The position numbers and the translations under genes were made by a program. Positions 33,574-42,668 of a DNA stretch of 64,000 nucleotides are shown here, one piece after another. How positions within the stretch are numbered: position 1 is the first letter of the stretch; each line of letters begins with the position of its first letter. The notes under the pieces are model-generated. The model had not been told where the DNA came from. It was given only the letters and a program-made list of their open reading frames with translations, and did not search any database. Source of the stretch: Pelagovum pacificum (GTDB lineage Bacteria > Pseudomonadota > Alphaproteobacteria > Rhodobacterales > Rhodobacteraceae); assembly GCF_016134045.1 (NCBI RefSeq), contig NZ_CP065915.1:620001-684000 (forward strand), given 5' to 3'.

Positions 33574-34809
33574 ATGAAACTTGAGAAAGTCGTAGCATCC
33601 GCTGCGCTCGTGGCGGTGGTCGCCACGGGTGTCAGCGCGCAGGATGTGACGTTCTACAACGACAAGAGTGGCTGGGACGAAGGCTTCCAGGCGCTCTCCG
33701 AGGGCGCGTCCGAGGCGTCGGGCCTGTCGATCGCGCCTCAGATGCAGACGCCGACGGACCGCTACCAGGCGTTCGTGCAATCCTCGATCGCCGGCAACGA
33801 CACGCCGCCGATCTTCACCTGGTGGAACGGCAAGCAGCTGGAATCGCTGGTCGAAACCGGCCGGATCGCCGACCTGACCGAGGTCTGGGATGCCGCCATC
33901 GAGGCCGGCAACTACTCGCAGGCCGAGCGTGACCTCTTCACCGTCGACGGCACGCCCTACGCCATCCCGCTGAACGTCGCCCGCTGGCCGGTACTCTACA
34001 GCTACGAGGCGTTCGAAGCCGCGGGGATCGAGAATCCGCCGGAAACGTGGGATGAGCTGATCGCGGCGGCGGACGCCTTGAAGGAAGCCGGCTACGTGCC
34101 CTTCAACGCGCCTAACGTCGGCGGCTGGATGGGGCTGATCTGGTTCTCAGAACTGATGATCCGCACCGACCCGGACGCCTTCGTCGGCCTGACCGACGGC
34201 AGCGTGCCCTACAACGGTCCCGAGGTGCAGCGCGCCATGGATATCTGGGTCGACTTCTACGAAAAGGGCTACTTCACCGACCCGCGCGAGCAGGACGAGA
34301 CCCGCTTCTTCGTCAACGGCGACGCGGCGATGTACCTGATCGGCGAATGGACCGCCGGCATCCTCGCCAACCGTGGCATGGAGCCGGGTGAGGACTTCGG
34401 CGCCTTCATCATGCCGACTGTCGACGAGGACGTGGAGAACTCGATCATCATCGAGGCCGCGCCGATCGTGATGTCCGCCGAGGCGATGGAGGACATGCCC
34501 GAGCTCTCCGAGGCGGCCAGCTACCTCATGTCGCCCGAGGCCGGCAACGCGCTCGGTGAGGCGAACGGCATCTTCAACGGCAACCTGCTGGCCGACGCGC
34601 CGAACCCGATCGTCGCGCAGGTGAACGAGCTGATGGCCGAGCAGGAGCCGCGCGGCATCGTGCGCTGGTGGGAAGCGGTTCCCCCGGACCTGCAGGGCGA
34701 CCTCGTCTCGCAGATGGGGGCCTTCATGCTCGACCCGACCGCCGAGAACGCGCAGCGGGTCATGGACGACATGGAAGCGCTGAACGCCGACTACTGGATG
34801 TTCCAGTAA
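33574..34809 (+). CDS. ABC sugar transporter substrate-binding protein (family 1)
   Basis: A 411-residue periplasmic binding protein. Signal peptide: KLEKVVASAALVAVVATGVSAQ. The mature protein has the family 1 extracellular solute-binding fold (PPIFTWWNGKQLESLVETGR, PLNVARWPVLYSYEAF, ENPPETWDELIAAADALKE, TRFFVNGDAAMYLIGEWTAG). The W-W-N-G and aromatic residues near position 90 should stack against the sugar ring. A GC-rich hairpin follows immediately after the stop, before the permeases. Ligand unknown; probably a di- or oligosaccharide or glycoside given the neighbouring GH38-type enzyme. Confidence 0.9.
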   Translation: MKLEKVVASAALVAVVATGVSAQDVTFYNDKSGWDEGFQALSEGASEASGLSIAPQMQTPTDRYQAFVQSSIAGNDTPPIFTWWNGKQLESLVETGRIADLTEVWDAAIEAGNYSQAERDLFTVDGTPYAIPLNVARWPVLYSYEAFEAAGIENPPETWDELIAAADALKEAGYVPFNAPNVGGWMGLIWFSELMIRTDPDAFVGLTDGSVPYNGPEVQRAMDIWVDFYEKGYFTDPREQDETRFFVNGDAAMYLIGEWTAGILANRGMEPGEDFGAFIMPTVDEDVENSIIIEAAPIVMSAEAMEDMPELSEAASYLMSPEAGNALGEANGIFNGNLLADAPNPIVAQVNELMAEQEPRGIVRWWEAVPPDLQGDLVSQMGAFMLDPTAENAQRVMDDMEALNADYWMFQ

Positions 34810-34819
34810 ACTGACTGCC

Positions 34820-34842
34820 GGGGGCCGGCCCGACCGGCCCCC
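34820..34842 (+). promoter_or_regulatory. Hairpin after the sugar-binding-protein gene
   Basis: GGGGGCCGG (34820-34828) pairs perfectly with CCGGCCCCC (34834-34842); loop CCCGA. No T-run follows and the downstream genes belong to the same importer, so partial termination or 3' stabilisation of the binding-protein message is likely. Confidence 0.65.
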
Positions 34843-34871
34843 GCACGACCCTCACCCAGGACGCCAAGACC

Positions 34872-35816
34872 ATGCCCGATCTTCAGAACCCGCCGATCTC
34901 CAAGGCGATCCGGGACGAGGCCCGCCGGAGAGAGAGCGCCTCGCGCCGCCGGACGGGGCGCACCGCGCTGCTCTTCATCGCGCCGGCACTGGCGATGGTC
35001 GTGTGCTTCCTGCTCGCCCCCGTTGTGTTCAACGTGCTGCTGAGCTTCACCAAGTGGCAGCGTTTCTCCGGCATGGACGAGTTCGCGGGCTTCCAGAACT
35101 ACCGCCGCCTGTTCGCGGTGCCCTATTTCACGGACGTCATCATCAACACCTCGATGTGGGTCGTCGGTGCGATCGTCCTGCCGCTGGCCTTCGGCCTCGG
35201 CCTTGCGCTGTTGCTGCGGAACGTGCCGATGGAAGGCTTCTTCAAGAGCATGTTCTTCCTGCCGCGCGTCCTCGCGCCCGCTGCCGTCGGCACGCTCTGG
35301 TATTACGTCTACGCGCCGCACGGGGTCATCAACACGATGACCGGCGCGGTGACGGGGACAGAGACCGACTTCGGTTGGCTGTTCGAGGCCGGCAGCATCA
35401 CGCCCGCGATCATCATGACGTTCGTCTGGCAGACGCTCGGGATCAACATGGTGCTGCTGCTGCTGGGCATGGCCGCGATCCCGCGCGACCCGATCGAGGC
35501 GGCACGCGTGGATGGAGCGTCCGGCTGGCAGATTTTCCGCCACATCATCTGGCCGCTGCTGCTGCCGACCGTATTCGTCGTGACGATCCTCAACGTGATC
35601 GCCGGCTTCACCGCGTTCGACCTGATCTGGGTGATGGCCAACGGCTACCCGGCGCAACGGAGCCTCAGCCTCGCCGTGTATATGTATTACGAGACATTCT
35701 CGAACAGCCGGTGGGCCTACGGCGCGGCGATCGCCGTCATGCTCAGCGCCCTCGTCATCCTGGTGAGCTGGCTGCTGACGGTCATGCAAAGCCGCGTCGA
35801 AGACCGCATCCGCTGA
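34872..35816 (+). CDS. ABC sugar transporter permease (MalF type)
   Basis: A 314-residue CUT1 inner-membrane permease with six hydrophobic spans after a polar N-terminus. The ATPase-coupling EAA loop reads EAARVDGASGWQIFRHIIWPLLLP. Other family features: ALLFIAPALAMVVCFLLAPV in span 1 and FTAFDLIWVMANGYPA near the end, the P-loop-like segment facing the substrate. It pairs with the second permease 12 bases downstream. Confidence 0.92.
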   Translation: MPDLQNPPISKAIRDEARRRESASRRRTGRTALLFIAPALAMVVCFLLAPVVFNVLLSFTKWQRFSGMDEFAGFQNYRRLFAVPYFTDVIINTSMWVVGAIVLPLAFGLGLALLLRNVPMEGFFKSMFFLPRVLAPAAVGTLWYYVYAPHGVINTMTGAVTGTETDFGWLFEAGSITPAIIMTFVWQTLGINMVLLLLGMAAIPRDPIEAARVDGASGWQIFRHIIWPLLLPTVFVVTILNVIAGFTAFDLIWVMANGYPAQRSLSLAVYMYYETFSNSRWAYGAAIAVMLSALVILVSWLLTVMQSRVEDRIR

Positions 35817-35828
35817 AGGACAGGACCC

Positions 35829-36710
35829 ATGGCCGTAGACGTCACCGACCAGGCATTCATCAACGAGCTGATCCGCAAGGAGAAGAGCGGCCGCAAGCTG
35901 CACCTCACCCGCTTCGCGATCGCGGCGGTGCTGATGCTGATCTACCTCGTGCCGTTCTATTACCTGTTCGTCACCGTCTTCAAATCGACGGAGGAATACC
36001 TGTCCTCCGGCGTGCTGGAGCTGCCGCAATCCTTCGCGCCGTTCCTCGACAACGTCGCGGACGCGTGGCGGCTGGCGGGGATGGGCCGTGCCTCGTTCAA
36101 CTCGATGAGCTACGCGCTGATCGGGGCGTCGCTGGCGGTGGGGCTGGCCTCGGCGGCGGCTTTCGGGCTGACCCGGCTGCGGCTGCGCAGCGCGAACACG
36201 TGGTTCATGATGATCTTCGCGGGCACCCTGTTTCCGTTCCAGATGTTTCTCGTGCCGCTGTTCTTCGGTTACCAGCAGACCGGGCTCATCAACAGCTGGC
36301 TCGGCATGCTGCTGATTTACACGGCGATCTGCATTCCGTTTCCGCTGCTGGTGCTGCGCGGATCGTTCGGCGGCATCGCGCGCGAGATCGACGAAGCGGC
36401 GCGTATTGAAGGTGCCAGTGAATGGCGTGTCTACAGGTCGATGATCCTGCCAAATGCGAAGGGGCCGATGATCGCGCTGTTCCTGATCCAGTTCACTTTC
36501 ATCTGGAACGACCTGCTGTTCTCCTCGATCCTCGCGACCTCGCCCGAGGTGCGCTCGATCATGTCGGCCCTCCAGACGCTGCAGGGGACCTATGCCTCCA
36601 GCGGACCCAACGTCGTGGTGACCGCATCCCTTATCAGCAGTATACCGACGGTCCTGCTGTTCATCTTCCTGCGCCGGTACTTCATGGCCGGCTTGCAGCT
36701 CAGCACATGA
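35829..36710 (+). CDS. ABC sugar transporter permease (MalG type)
   Basis: A 293-residue partner permease. The EAA coupling loop is EIDEAARIEGASEWRVYRSM, followed by PNAKGPMIALFLIQFTFIWND; the N-terminal region has LVPFYYLFVTVFKSTEEY typical of MalG-like subunits. Six hydrophobic spans are recognisable. With the MalF-type subunit, the binding protein and two copies of the ATPase it completes one importer. The stop overlaps a possible GntR start (ATGA). Confidence 0.92.
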   Translation: MAVDVTDQAFINELIRKEKSGRKLHLTRFAIAAVLMLIYLVPFYYLFVTVFKSTEEYLSSGVLELPQSFAPFLDNVADAWRLAGMGRASFNSMSYALIGASLAVGLASAAAFGLTRLRLRSANTWFMMIFAGTLFPFQMFLVPLFFGYQQTGLINSWLGMLLIYTAICIPFPLLVLRGSFGGIAREIDEAARIEGASEWRVYRSMILPNAKGPMIALFLIQFTFIWNDLLFSSILATSPEVRSIMSALQTLQGTYASSGPNVVVTASLISSIPTVLLFIFLRRYFMAGLQLST

Positions 36711-36730
36711 CCGCGATGAAGGAACGACGC

Positions 36731-37462
36731 GTGAGCCGACCCGACACAAGAGAATTCCAGGCCTTTCACCGGCAAGACAAGGGGTCGATCACCTCGCAGG
36801 TTCATGCGCTGCTGCTCAACCGCATTCTCGACATGGACCTCAAACCCTTCGACGAGCTGTCGGAGGCGCGGCTCGCCAGCGAGCTCGGCGTGTCCCGCAC
36901 CCCGGTGCGCGAGGCGCTGGCCCGGCTGGCGCGGCGCAACCTCGTCGACATCTACCCGCAGCGGGGCACCTTCATCTCGCCGATCAACATCCAGCGCGTC
37001 ACCAAGGCCCGCTTCATCCGCGAGGCGCTCGAGCGACCGCTCGCCCGCGCGGCGGCGGAGAGCCTGTCGCCGGAGGTTGAAAGCCTGATGGAGCGCGAGA
37101 TCGCCCTTCAGACGACCTTCGCCAACCTTGGCGACGACAGCAGCTTCCTGCAGTCGGACGACAGTTTTCACATCCTGATTGCCCGTGCCGCCGGCTTCGA
37201 CAATATCTGGGAGGACGTGGGCGAGGTGCGCATTCACATGGATCGCATCCGCCGCCTGTCGCTGCTGAGCAAGGCCCGGATGCTGAAGATCACCGAGGAA
37301 CACACCGAGATATTCGAGGCCATTCGCAGCCGCGACCCGGATCGGGCCGAGGCGTCTGCGCGGGCGCATCTGCAATCGGTCTTCACCGACCTCGACAAGA
37401 TCCGTGGCGAGCATCCGGAGTATTTCTACGATGCCACCACCGCCGGACAGCCGGGCGCCTGA
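36731..37462 (+). CDS. GntR-family transcriptional regulator (FCD subfamily)
   Basis: A 243-residue repressor candidate. N-terminal winged HTH: LARASELGVSRTPVREAL-like sequence (ARLASELGVSRTPVREALAR) and RGTFISPI. The C-terminal FCD helical bundle (LERPLARAAAESLSPEVESL, DDSFHILIARAAGFDNIWED, HTEIFEAIRSRDPDRAEASA, H-rich ends) binds a metal and a small acid or sugar acid. GTG 36731 has AAGGA seven bases upstream; ATG 36707, overlapping the permease stop, is the alternative. The 23-bp dyad at 30377-30399 is its likely target, with a sugar acid from the pathway as inducer. Confidence 0.85.
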   Translation: MSRPDTREFQAFHRQDKGSITSQVHALLLNRILDMDLKPFDELSEARLASELGVSRTPVREALARLARRNLVDIYPQRGTFISPINIQRVTKARFIREALERPLARAAAESLSPEVESLMEREIALQTTFANLGDDSSFLQSDDSFHILIARAAGFDNIWEDVGEVRIHMDRIRRLSLLSKARMLKITEEHTEIFEAIRSRDPDRAEASARAHLQSVFTDLDKIRGEHPEYFYDATTAGQPGA

Positions 37463-38475
37463 TGGCGGGCAGGGTGGAAAGGCTCGTCGGTCGGTTCTGC
37501 TCGATCGAGGTGCAGCCCGAGGGCGCAATGGCGGTGCCCTGCGATTTCGACATCGGCGGGCGACGGGTGTCGCCCTTCGTCGTTGCGCCCTGGGCCGACG
37601 AACCGGCAGACGATCCTTCCGTGCCGCCGATCCTCAAGCGACTGCGTGGAGAGTGGCCCTGCGTCCCGTTCGGCGCGACTGGCCTCCCGGAGAGCCTGCC
37701 CGAGGACTGGGCGCAGGCGAGAACAGAAGTGCCGGACTGGCACGTCGCCGACCATGGGCACAGCTCGAACGCGGACTGGACGCTGACGGCGCGGGACGAG
37801 GACGGCCTGACGTACGGGCTGGACTACCCGGAGGGTCACCCGGTCGCCGCGCTCCACCGAACCGTCCGGGTGGACCTGAATGCACCCCGCGTCGTCCACG
37901 AGTTGGAGGTCTCGCCCCGCGCAGATGCCGCGCTGCCGATGGGGCTGCATCCGGTGCTGCGTCTTCCCGATACGCCGGGCGCCGCGCGGCTGGTCTTCCC
38001 CGAAAGCGCACGTGCCTGGACCTTCCCGGTGGAGGTCGAGCCCGACAAGACCGCCCTCGCCCCCGATCAGCGCGACCTGCCGCTGTCGGCGCTGCGTGCC
38101 TCGGATGGCAGCCCGCTCGACCCGACCCGCTTGCCGTGGGATGCGGAGACCGAAGACCTCTTGCTGATCACCGGCACCGGCGGCGAGGCGACGCTCGAGA
38201 ACCATGACGAGGGCTATGCGGTCACGCTCTGTTGGGATGCGGACGCGCTGCCGTCGCTGATGCTCTGGTTGTCGAACCGGGGCCGGGCGTTCGCGCCGTG
38301 GAATGCCCGGTTCAGGGGGCTCGGGATGGAGCCGGTCTGTGCGCCCTTCGACCTTGGCCCGGCCTTCACCGGACCCAACACGCCGCTGGCCCATGCTGGC
38401 GTGCCGACGTCTGTTCGGCTTACAGCGGGCGAGGCGTGGCGCACCAGACTGTCGATGTCGGTAAAGGCGCTCTGA
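37462..38475 (+). CDS. Aldose 1-epimerase family protein
   Basis: A 337-residue galactose-mutarotase-like beta-sandwich protein. Recognisable stretches are VEIQPEGAMA-like N-terminus (IEVQPEGAMAVPCDFDIGGR), SSNADWTLTARDEDGLT, and MGLHPVLRLPDTPGAARLVF, where the catalytic His lies in G-L-H-P; a C-terminal Glu/Asp region precedes GPAFTGPNTPLAHAGV. It interconverts anomers of the sugar so that the dehydrogenase can use it. Its start overlaps the GntR stop (TGATG), and a strong terminator follows, so it ends the operon. Confidence 0.82.
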   Translation: MAGRVERLVGRFCSIEVQPEGAMAVPCDFDIGGRRVSPFVVAPWADEPADDPSVPPILKRLRGEWPCVPFGATGLPESLPEDWAQARTEVPDWHVADHGHSSNADWTLTARDEDGLTYGLDYPEGHPVAALHRTVRVDLNAPRVVHELEVSPRADAALPMGLHPVLRLPDTPGAARLVFPESARAWTFPVEVEPDKTALAPDQRDLPLSALRASDGSPLDPTRLPWDAETEDLLLITGTGGEATLENHDEGYAVTLCWDADALPSLMLWLSNRGRAFAPWNARFRGLGMEPVCAPFDLGPAFTGPNTPLAHAGVPTSVRLTAGEAWRTRLSMSVKAL

Positions 38476-38485
38476 AACCACGAAA

Positions 38486-38515
38486 AAGGCCCCCGAAGTT
38501 TCCTCCGGGGGCCTT
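38486..38515. terminator. Bidirectional intrinsic terminator
   Basis: AAGGCCCCCG (38486-38495) pairs perfectly with CGGGGGCCTT (38506-38515) around a ten-base loop. A-rich sequence precedes and CTTGTTGT follows, so it works for the rightward sugar operon and for the leftward transglycosylase gene. Confidence 0.88.
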
Positions 38516-38538
38516 CTTGTTGTCTTGAGCAATCGGGA

Positions 38539-39339
38539 TCAGCTTCCGCCGTCGACCCGTGCAGCGGCAAGCGCGATCGCCTGCTGGTAGACCGTCGCCG
38601 CGTTCCACTCGTTCAGCACGCGGAAGTTGTTCGTGCCTTCGGAGTAGGGCTGACCCGGCTGCCAGCCTTTCTGGCGCAGATAGTTCGCGGTCGAGGCAAG
38701 CGCATCCGCCACGTTGTAGAGGTCGACCCGGCCGTCACCATTGGCGTCGACGCCGTAGCGCAGCGCGTTGCCCGGCAGGAACTGCGTGTGGCCGAGCTCC
38801 CCGTGCGCGGCACCGCGCTGACCGGGGGCCAGCATGCCACGGTCGACCATCTGAAGCGCGGCAAGCGCGTGCGGCGTGAAGAAGCCGGAGCGACGGCAAT
38901 CGTACGCCACGGTGGTGATGGAATCGACGACCGGCGTGTCACCCATGAAGCGGCCACCGCCGGTTTCCATGTAGTGAATGGCGAGCAGGATGCTCGACGG
39001 GACACCATAGGCGTTCTCGAGCGACTGGTAGAAGCCGGGGTTCGAGTTCTTGGCGTTCCGCAGGGTGGATGCGAAACTGTCGAGGGAACCGAGCCGGATC
39101 CGGATGAACTCGTCCAGCGAATAGCGGACGCCACGCTGGTTGCGGTCCGCGTTGATGGTCGATTGCGAGTACTGGGCGTTCGCAAGAGCCTGAAGGCCGG
39201 CGGGACCGACGCCGGCGGCAGACGCCTCGGCGGCGAATTCCTGCTTCCAGCGGCTGAAACCACTCGAGTCGTTGCCGCAGGTGGCGGCCTGAGCCGCGGG
39301 TGCGGCGAGCAGCCCGAGTGCAAGTATGAGGCGGCGCAT
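38539..39339 (-). CDS. Lytic murein transglycosylase (MltB-type)
   Basis: A 266-residue exported peptidoglycan lytic transglycosylase. Signal peptide RRLILALGLLAAPAAQA with cleavage before ATC. The catalytic Glu lies in ILLAIHYMETGGGRFMG, followed by SITTVAYDCRRSGFF, GELGHTQFLPGNALRYGVD (the MltB Q-F-x-P motif) and GDGRVDLYNVADALASTANY. It cleaves the MurNAc-GlcNAc bond, forming 1,6-anhydro ends. Start 39339 is set by GGAG and the signal peptide. It is divergent from the HtrA-like protease, and both may serve envelope maintenance. Confidence 0.9.
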   Translation of the reverse strand: MRRLILALGLLAAPAAQAATCGNDSSGFSRWKQEFAAEASAAGVGPAGLQALANAQYSQSTINADRNQRGVRYSLDEFIRIRLGSLDSFASTLRNAKNSNPGFYQSLENAYGVPSSILLAIHYMETGGGRFMGDTPVVDSITTVAYDCRRSGFFTPHALAALQMVDRGMLAPGQRGAAHGELGHTQFLPGNALRYGVDANGDGRVDLYNVADALASTANYLRQKGWQPGQPYSEGTNNFRVLNEWNAATVYQQAIALAAARVDGGS

Positions 39340-39448
39340 ATAAAATCTCCTGAAATGTGCCTTTTGCATGGAAACTAGCATGCGATGGACGCCCGGAAAA
39401 GGCAGGCTAACCTTCCTTGGGGGCAGGCAACGGTGAGGTAACGTAGGA

Positions 39449-40567
39449 ATGATGCGCGGGTTTCTGGTTGGCGTCGCGGTCTGTGCGATCAGCGTCGGGG
39501 TGGGGGTTTACGGCGGCTACCGGCTGACGTCCGAGTTTGAGGCCGCCGCGCCGGCACCGTCTCCGGTCGCCCAACCCACGGTCGCGCCGACCGCGCTGAC
39601 GGGGCGCGAGCAGTCGACGATCTCGCTGTTCCGTGCCTCGCGGGAGGCGGTCGTCTCCATCTCCACCTCGGGTCGGGTGGTCGATCCCTTCACCCGTCGC
39701 ACGTCGGAGCAGCCGGTGGGGTCGGGTTCCGGCTTCGTCTGGGACGACGAAGGGCACATCGTCACCAACAACCATGTGGTCGAGGGCGGCACGTCGGCCA
39801 CCGTCACGCTCGCCGACGGGCGCAGCTTCGATGCGCGGCTTGTCGGGCGCGACGCGGCGCACGACCTCGCCGTGCTGAAGATCGAGGGGCGCGACCTGCC
39901 GGGCGCACTGCCAATCGGCCAGAGCCAAGGCCTCGAGGTCGGACAGGAGGTGCTCGCCATCGGCAACCCGTTCGGGCTCGACTGGACGCTCACCACCGGC
40001 ATCGTCTCCGCCCTCGATCGGGAGCTTCCTGGGCAGGACGGGATCTCGAGCCGGGGGCTGATCCAGACGGATGCGGCGATCAATCCCGGCAACTCCGGCG
40101 GGCCGTTGCTCGACAGCGAGGGGCGGCTGATCGGCGTGAATACCGCGATCTTCTCGCCCTCCGGTGCCTCAGCCGGCATCGGCTTCGCGATCCCCGTGGG
40201 CAGCGTGCGCCGCGTCGTGCCCCAGCTCATTCAGCAGGGCCACTACACCCCGCCGTCCATCGGGGTGATCGCCGACGCACGCATCAACGCCGCGGTGAAC
40301 CGGCAGGGCCTGTCGGGTGTGCTCGTCCTCGGCGCGGAGCCGGGCAGCGCGGCGGAGGCGGCGGGTCTGCAGCCTGCGACGCTCGACCGGCAGGGGCGGA
40401 TCGTTCCGGGCGACGTGCTGATCGGCATCGGGGACTCGGACATCACCTCGCTCGACGATTACCTCGTCGAGCTGGACCGCCTGCAGGTCGGAGAGAGCGT
40501 CGAGGTGCGCTTCCGCCGCGACCGTCGCGAACGGACCGAAGTCATGCAGCTGACTGCCGGCATCTGA
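39449..40567 (+). CDS. HtrA/DegS-like S1C serine protease with PDZ domain
   Basis: A 372-residue envelope protease. An N-terminal uncleaved anchor (GFLVGVAVCAISVGVGVYGG) is followed by a proline-rich linker, the trypsin-like domain with triad His109 (TNNHVVEGG), Asp139 (DAAHDLAVLKI) and Ser216 (NPGNSGGPL), and one C-terminal PDZ domain (from about residue 265, SGVLVLGAEPGSAAEAAGLQ). One PDZ and a membrane anchor resemble DegS, but the role as sigma-E sensor cannot be assumed. Two adjacent ATGs (39449, 39452) are possible starts. Confidence 0.88.
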   Translation: MMRGFLVGVAVCAISVGVGVYGGYRLTSEFEAAAPAPSPVAQPTVAPTALTGREQSTISLFRASREAVVSISTSGRVVDPFTRRTSEQPVGSGSGFVWDDEGHIVTNNHVVEGGTSATVTLADGRSFDARLVGRDAAHDLAVLKIEGRDLPGALPIGQSQGLEVGQEVLAIGNPFGLDWTLTTGIVSALDRELPGQDGISSRGLIQTDAAINPGNSGGPLLDSEGRLIGVNTAIFSPSGASAGIGFAIPVGSVRRVVPQLIQQGHYTPPSIGVIADARINAAVNRQGLSGVLVLGAEPGSAAEAAGLQPATLDRQGRIVPGDVLIGIGDSDITSLDDYLVELDRLQVGESVEVRFRRDRRERTEVMQLTAGI

Positions 40568-40692
40568 GGCAGCGCCCCGTATCAATCCAGCGGATTCCGC
40601 CGCTTGCGGAAACCGTGCCTTGCGGGCCGGGTGTCGTCGTGGCCTGATGGACGCGACCGAGGCCGCCGGACGTGCCCGGCGAGAGGACCGCG

Positions 40693-41817
40693 ATGATCAC
40701 GCCCGACCCGATCGACACGTTTCGCAACTGGTTGCTCGGCCTGATGGCCATCATCCTGCTCGGCTTTGCGCTGAGGGTGATGCAGCCCGTTCTGGTGCCC
40801 GTGACCCTGGCGCTGTTCATCACGCTGGTGATCTCGCCTGTCGAACAGAAGGTCGCCTCGCTGTTTCCGCGCAACATGCGCTGGCCGGGGCTTCTGGCGG
40901 CGATGGCCGTGGTGCTGTCAGTCTTCGCCGTCTTCGTCGCGGTCATCTGGGTCGGGGCGCGACGCATCGCCGGGGCGCTGGTCGGCGTGCCGCGCCGCAT
41001 CAACACGCTGATCCGGGAAAGCGACCTCGACGAGCGAACGATGTTCGGCGCCGACCTCGAGAACCTGATGAGTCTCGTCGGTGAGCGGGGCGTCAGCTTC
41101 ATCTCCTCCATCGCGACGCGGATCATCAACTCGGCCTCGACCACGATCCTGACGCTGGCGCTCACCCTGTTCCTCGTCATCCTGATGCTGGCCGAAGCGC
41201 CACGCGCGCTGAAGAAGCTGGAGGCGCTGTCCGAAGCCGAGGATACATCGCGCTGGCGGCGGGCGACGCGACTGATCGCCCGCAAGCTGCGGCTCTACCT
41301 GATGGCCCGCGCGGCGCTCGGGCTCCTGACCTCGGTCTGTTACGTGCTGTGGCTCTGGTACTGCGAGGGTGAGCTGCTGATGGTCTGGGGGCTGATGACG
41401 TTCCTGTTCAGCTTCATCCCGAACCTCGGCTCCGTCCTGTCGATGGTTCTGCCGTCCTTCTACGTCTGGCTGACGGGGGACGGCACAGGCATCTGGCAGG
41501 TCATCATCGGTCTGCTGGTGATCGAGCAGGTGATCGGCAACTTCGTCGACCCGCATGTGCAGGGGCAGCAGGTCTCGCTCGCGCCCGTGGTGATCTTGTT
41601 GTCGGTGATCTTCTGGGGCTGGCTGTGGGGGCCGCTCGGCGCGTTGCTCGGCGTACCGGTGATGATCGCTGTCGTCGTGGCAGCCGCGCATATGGAGCCG
41701 GCGCGGCCCTTCGCGTTGATCCTGTCCGACCAATCGGACATGGAGGGGCTCGACCGGGTCGCGCTCGACATTCCCGAAGGTATGACCCTGCCGCCCGAGC
41801 TGCGCGACGGCACCTAG
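40693..41817 (+). CDS. AI-2E family transporter (PerM-like)
   Basis: A 374-residue polytopic protein of the AI-2E/PerM family with about eight hydrophobic spans. Conserved parts are FALRVMQPVLVPVTLALFIT in the first half and the C-terminal block FSFIPNLGSVLSMVLPSFYV, QVIGNFVDPHVQGQQVSLAP and GPLGALLGVPVMIAV. Members export small molecules or act as Na+/H+ antiporters; the substrate is unknown here. ATG 40693 follows AGAGGA and is preferred to a GTG 21 bases upstream. The stop overlaps that of the convergent LysR gene by four bases. Confidence 0.85.
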   Translation: MITPDPIDTFRNWLLGLMAIILLGFALRVMQPVLVPVTLALFITLVISPVEQKVASLFPRNMRWPGLLAAMAVVLSVFAVFVAVIWVGARRIAGALVGVPRRINTLIRESDLDERTMFGADLENLMSLVGERGVSFISSIATRIINSASTTILTLALTLFLVILMLAEAPRALKKLEALSEAEDTSRWRRATRLIARKLRLYLMARAALGLLTSVCYVLWLWYCEGELLMVWGLMTFLFSFIPNLGSVLSMVLPSFYVWLTGDGTGIWQVIIGLLVIEQVIGNFVDPHVQGQQVSLAPVVILLSVIFWGWLWGPLGALLGVPVMIAVVVAAAHMEPARPFALILSDQSDMEGLDRVALDIPEGMTLPPELRDGT

Positions 41818-42653
41818 CCGAAGCGTTCCGGCGCGGTCAGCAAGGAAGCGAGCGAGTCGAGCGCCGCACGGACCGGCGGATCGTGGCGCGCGTCGTGGTG
41901 CGAGACGAGCCATTCGTCGTGGGACAGCTCCCTGATCGGGGCGCCGAGCCGGACCAGCCCAGCCTCCGCATCACCTGCGAAACAGGGCAGCACGATATGC
42001 CCGATCCCGGCGAGCGCGAGGTCGAGACAAAGCCGCGCGTCACTCGCGGTCGTGACGATGGCGTCCGGGTCGTGGGCCCGCAGCCAGCGCTCCGACGGGG
42101 TGGAGGCGGCGGAAGACGGGATCGTGACGTAACCCTTCACCGCCTCCGAGGTCGCGTAGACCGCGTAGTCGATCCGCGCCATGCGCTGCCGCGCCAGCCA
42201 TGAATGCTCCGGCGGGCGGTTGCGGATGCCGATGTCCGCCTCCCGCCGGGCGAGGTCGATGTTGGCGTTCGAGGCGAGGAACTCCGGCAACCACGGATCG
42301 TCCGGCGACCAGAAGTCCCGAGCGTTGCGCGTCAGGTAGCGCGAGGTCCACAGACCCGCCGTGATCCGGATACGCGGCCGTCGCGTGCCGTCGTCGAGCC
42401 ATTCCTCCACGCCGGGGCGCACGGCGCGCAGCCCCTCCAGCCGGTCGGCGAGCGAGCGTCCCTCGGCGGTCAGCGCGTACCCCTTTGCGCCACGCAGGAA
42501 CAACCGCCTGTTCAGCCCCCGTTCCAGCCCGGTCATCCGCCGCGACAGCGTCGGCAGCGGCGTGCCCGTCGCCTCGGCCGCGCCGGAGAGCGAGCCCGCG
42601 TCGGCGACCGCGAGGAACAGGGCAAGATCGTCGAGGGCCGGAGCATCTTTCAT
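41814..42653 (-). CDS. LysR-family transcriptional regulator
   Basis: A 279-residue LysR protein. The N-terminal helix-turn-helix is LALFLAVADAGSLSGAAEAT plus PLPTLSRRMTGLERGLNRRL; the effector domain has DIDLARREADIGIRNRPPEH and LALAGIGHIVLPCF. It is close to regulators that control nearby oxidoreductase or efflux genes, but no target is obvious. It is divergent from a small open frame (42748) with a perfect ribosome site, and a TGCGC/GCGCA dyad lies 16 bases before its start. Confidence 0.85.
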   Translation of the reverse strand: MKDAPALDDLALFLAVADAGSLSGAAEATGTPLPTLSRRMTGLERGLNRRLFLRGAKGYALTAEGRSLADRLEGLRAVRPGVEEWLDDGTRRPRIRITAGLWTSRYLTRNARDFWSPDDPWLPEFLASNANIDLARREADIGIRNRPPEHSWLARQRMARIDYAVYATSEAVKGYVTIPSSAASTPSERWLRAHDPDAIVTTASDARLCLDLALAGIGHIVLPCFAGDAEAGLVRLGAPIRELSHDEWLVSHHDARHDPPVRAALDSLASLLTAPERFG

Positions 42654-42668
42654 TCGTGAAAGTCCCGT

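Noticed and set aside
34791..36749. 652-codon frame antisense to both sugar permeases
   Set aside because: Spans the junction of two genuine genes and has a biased Arg/His/Gln/Asp composition, typical of antisense shadows.
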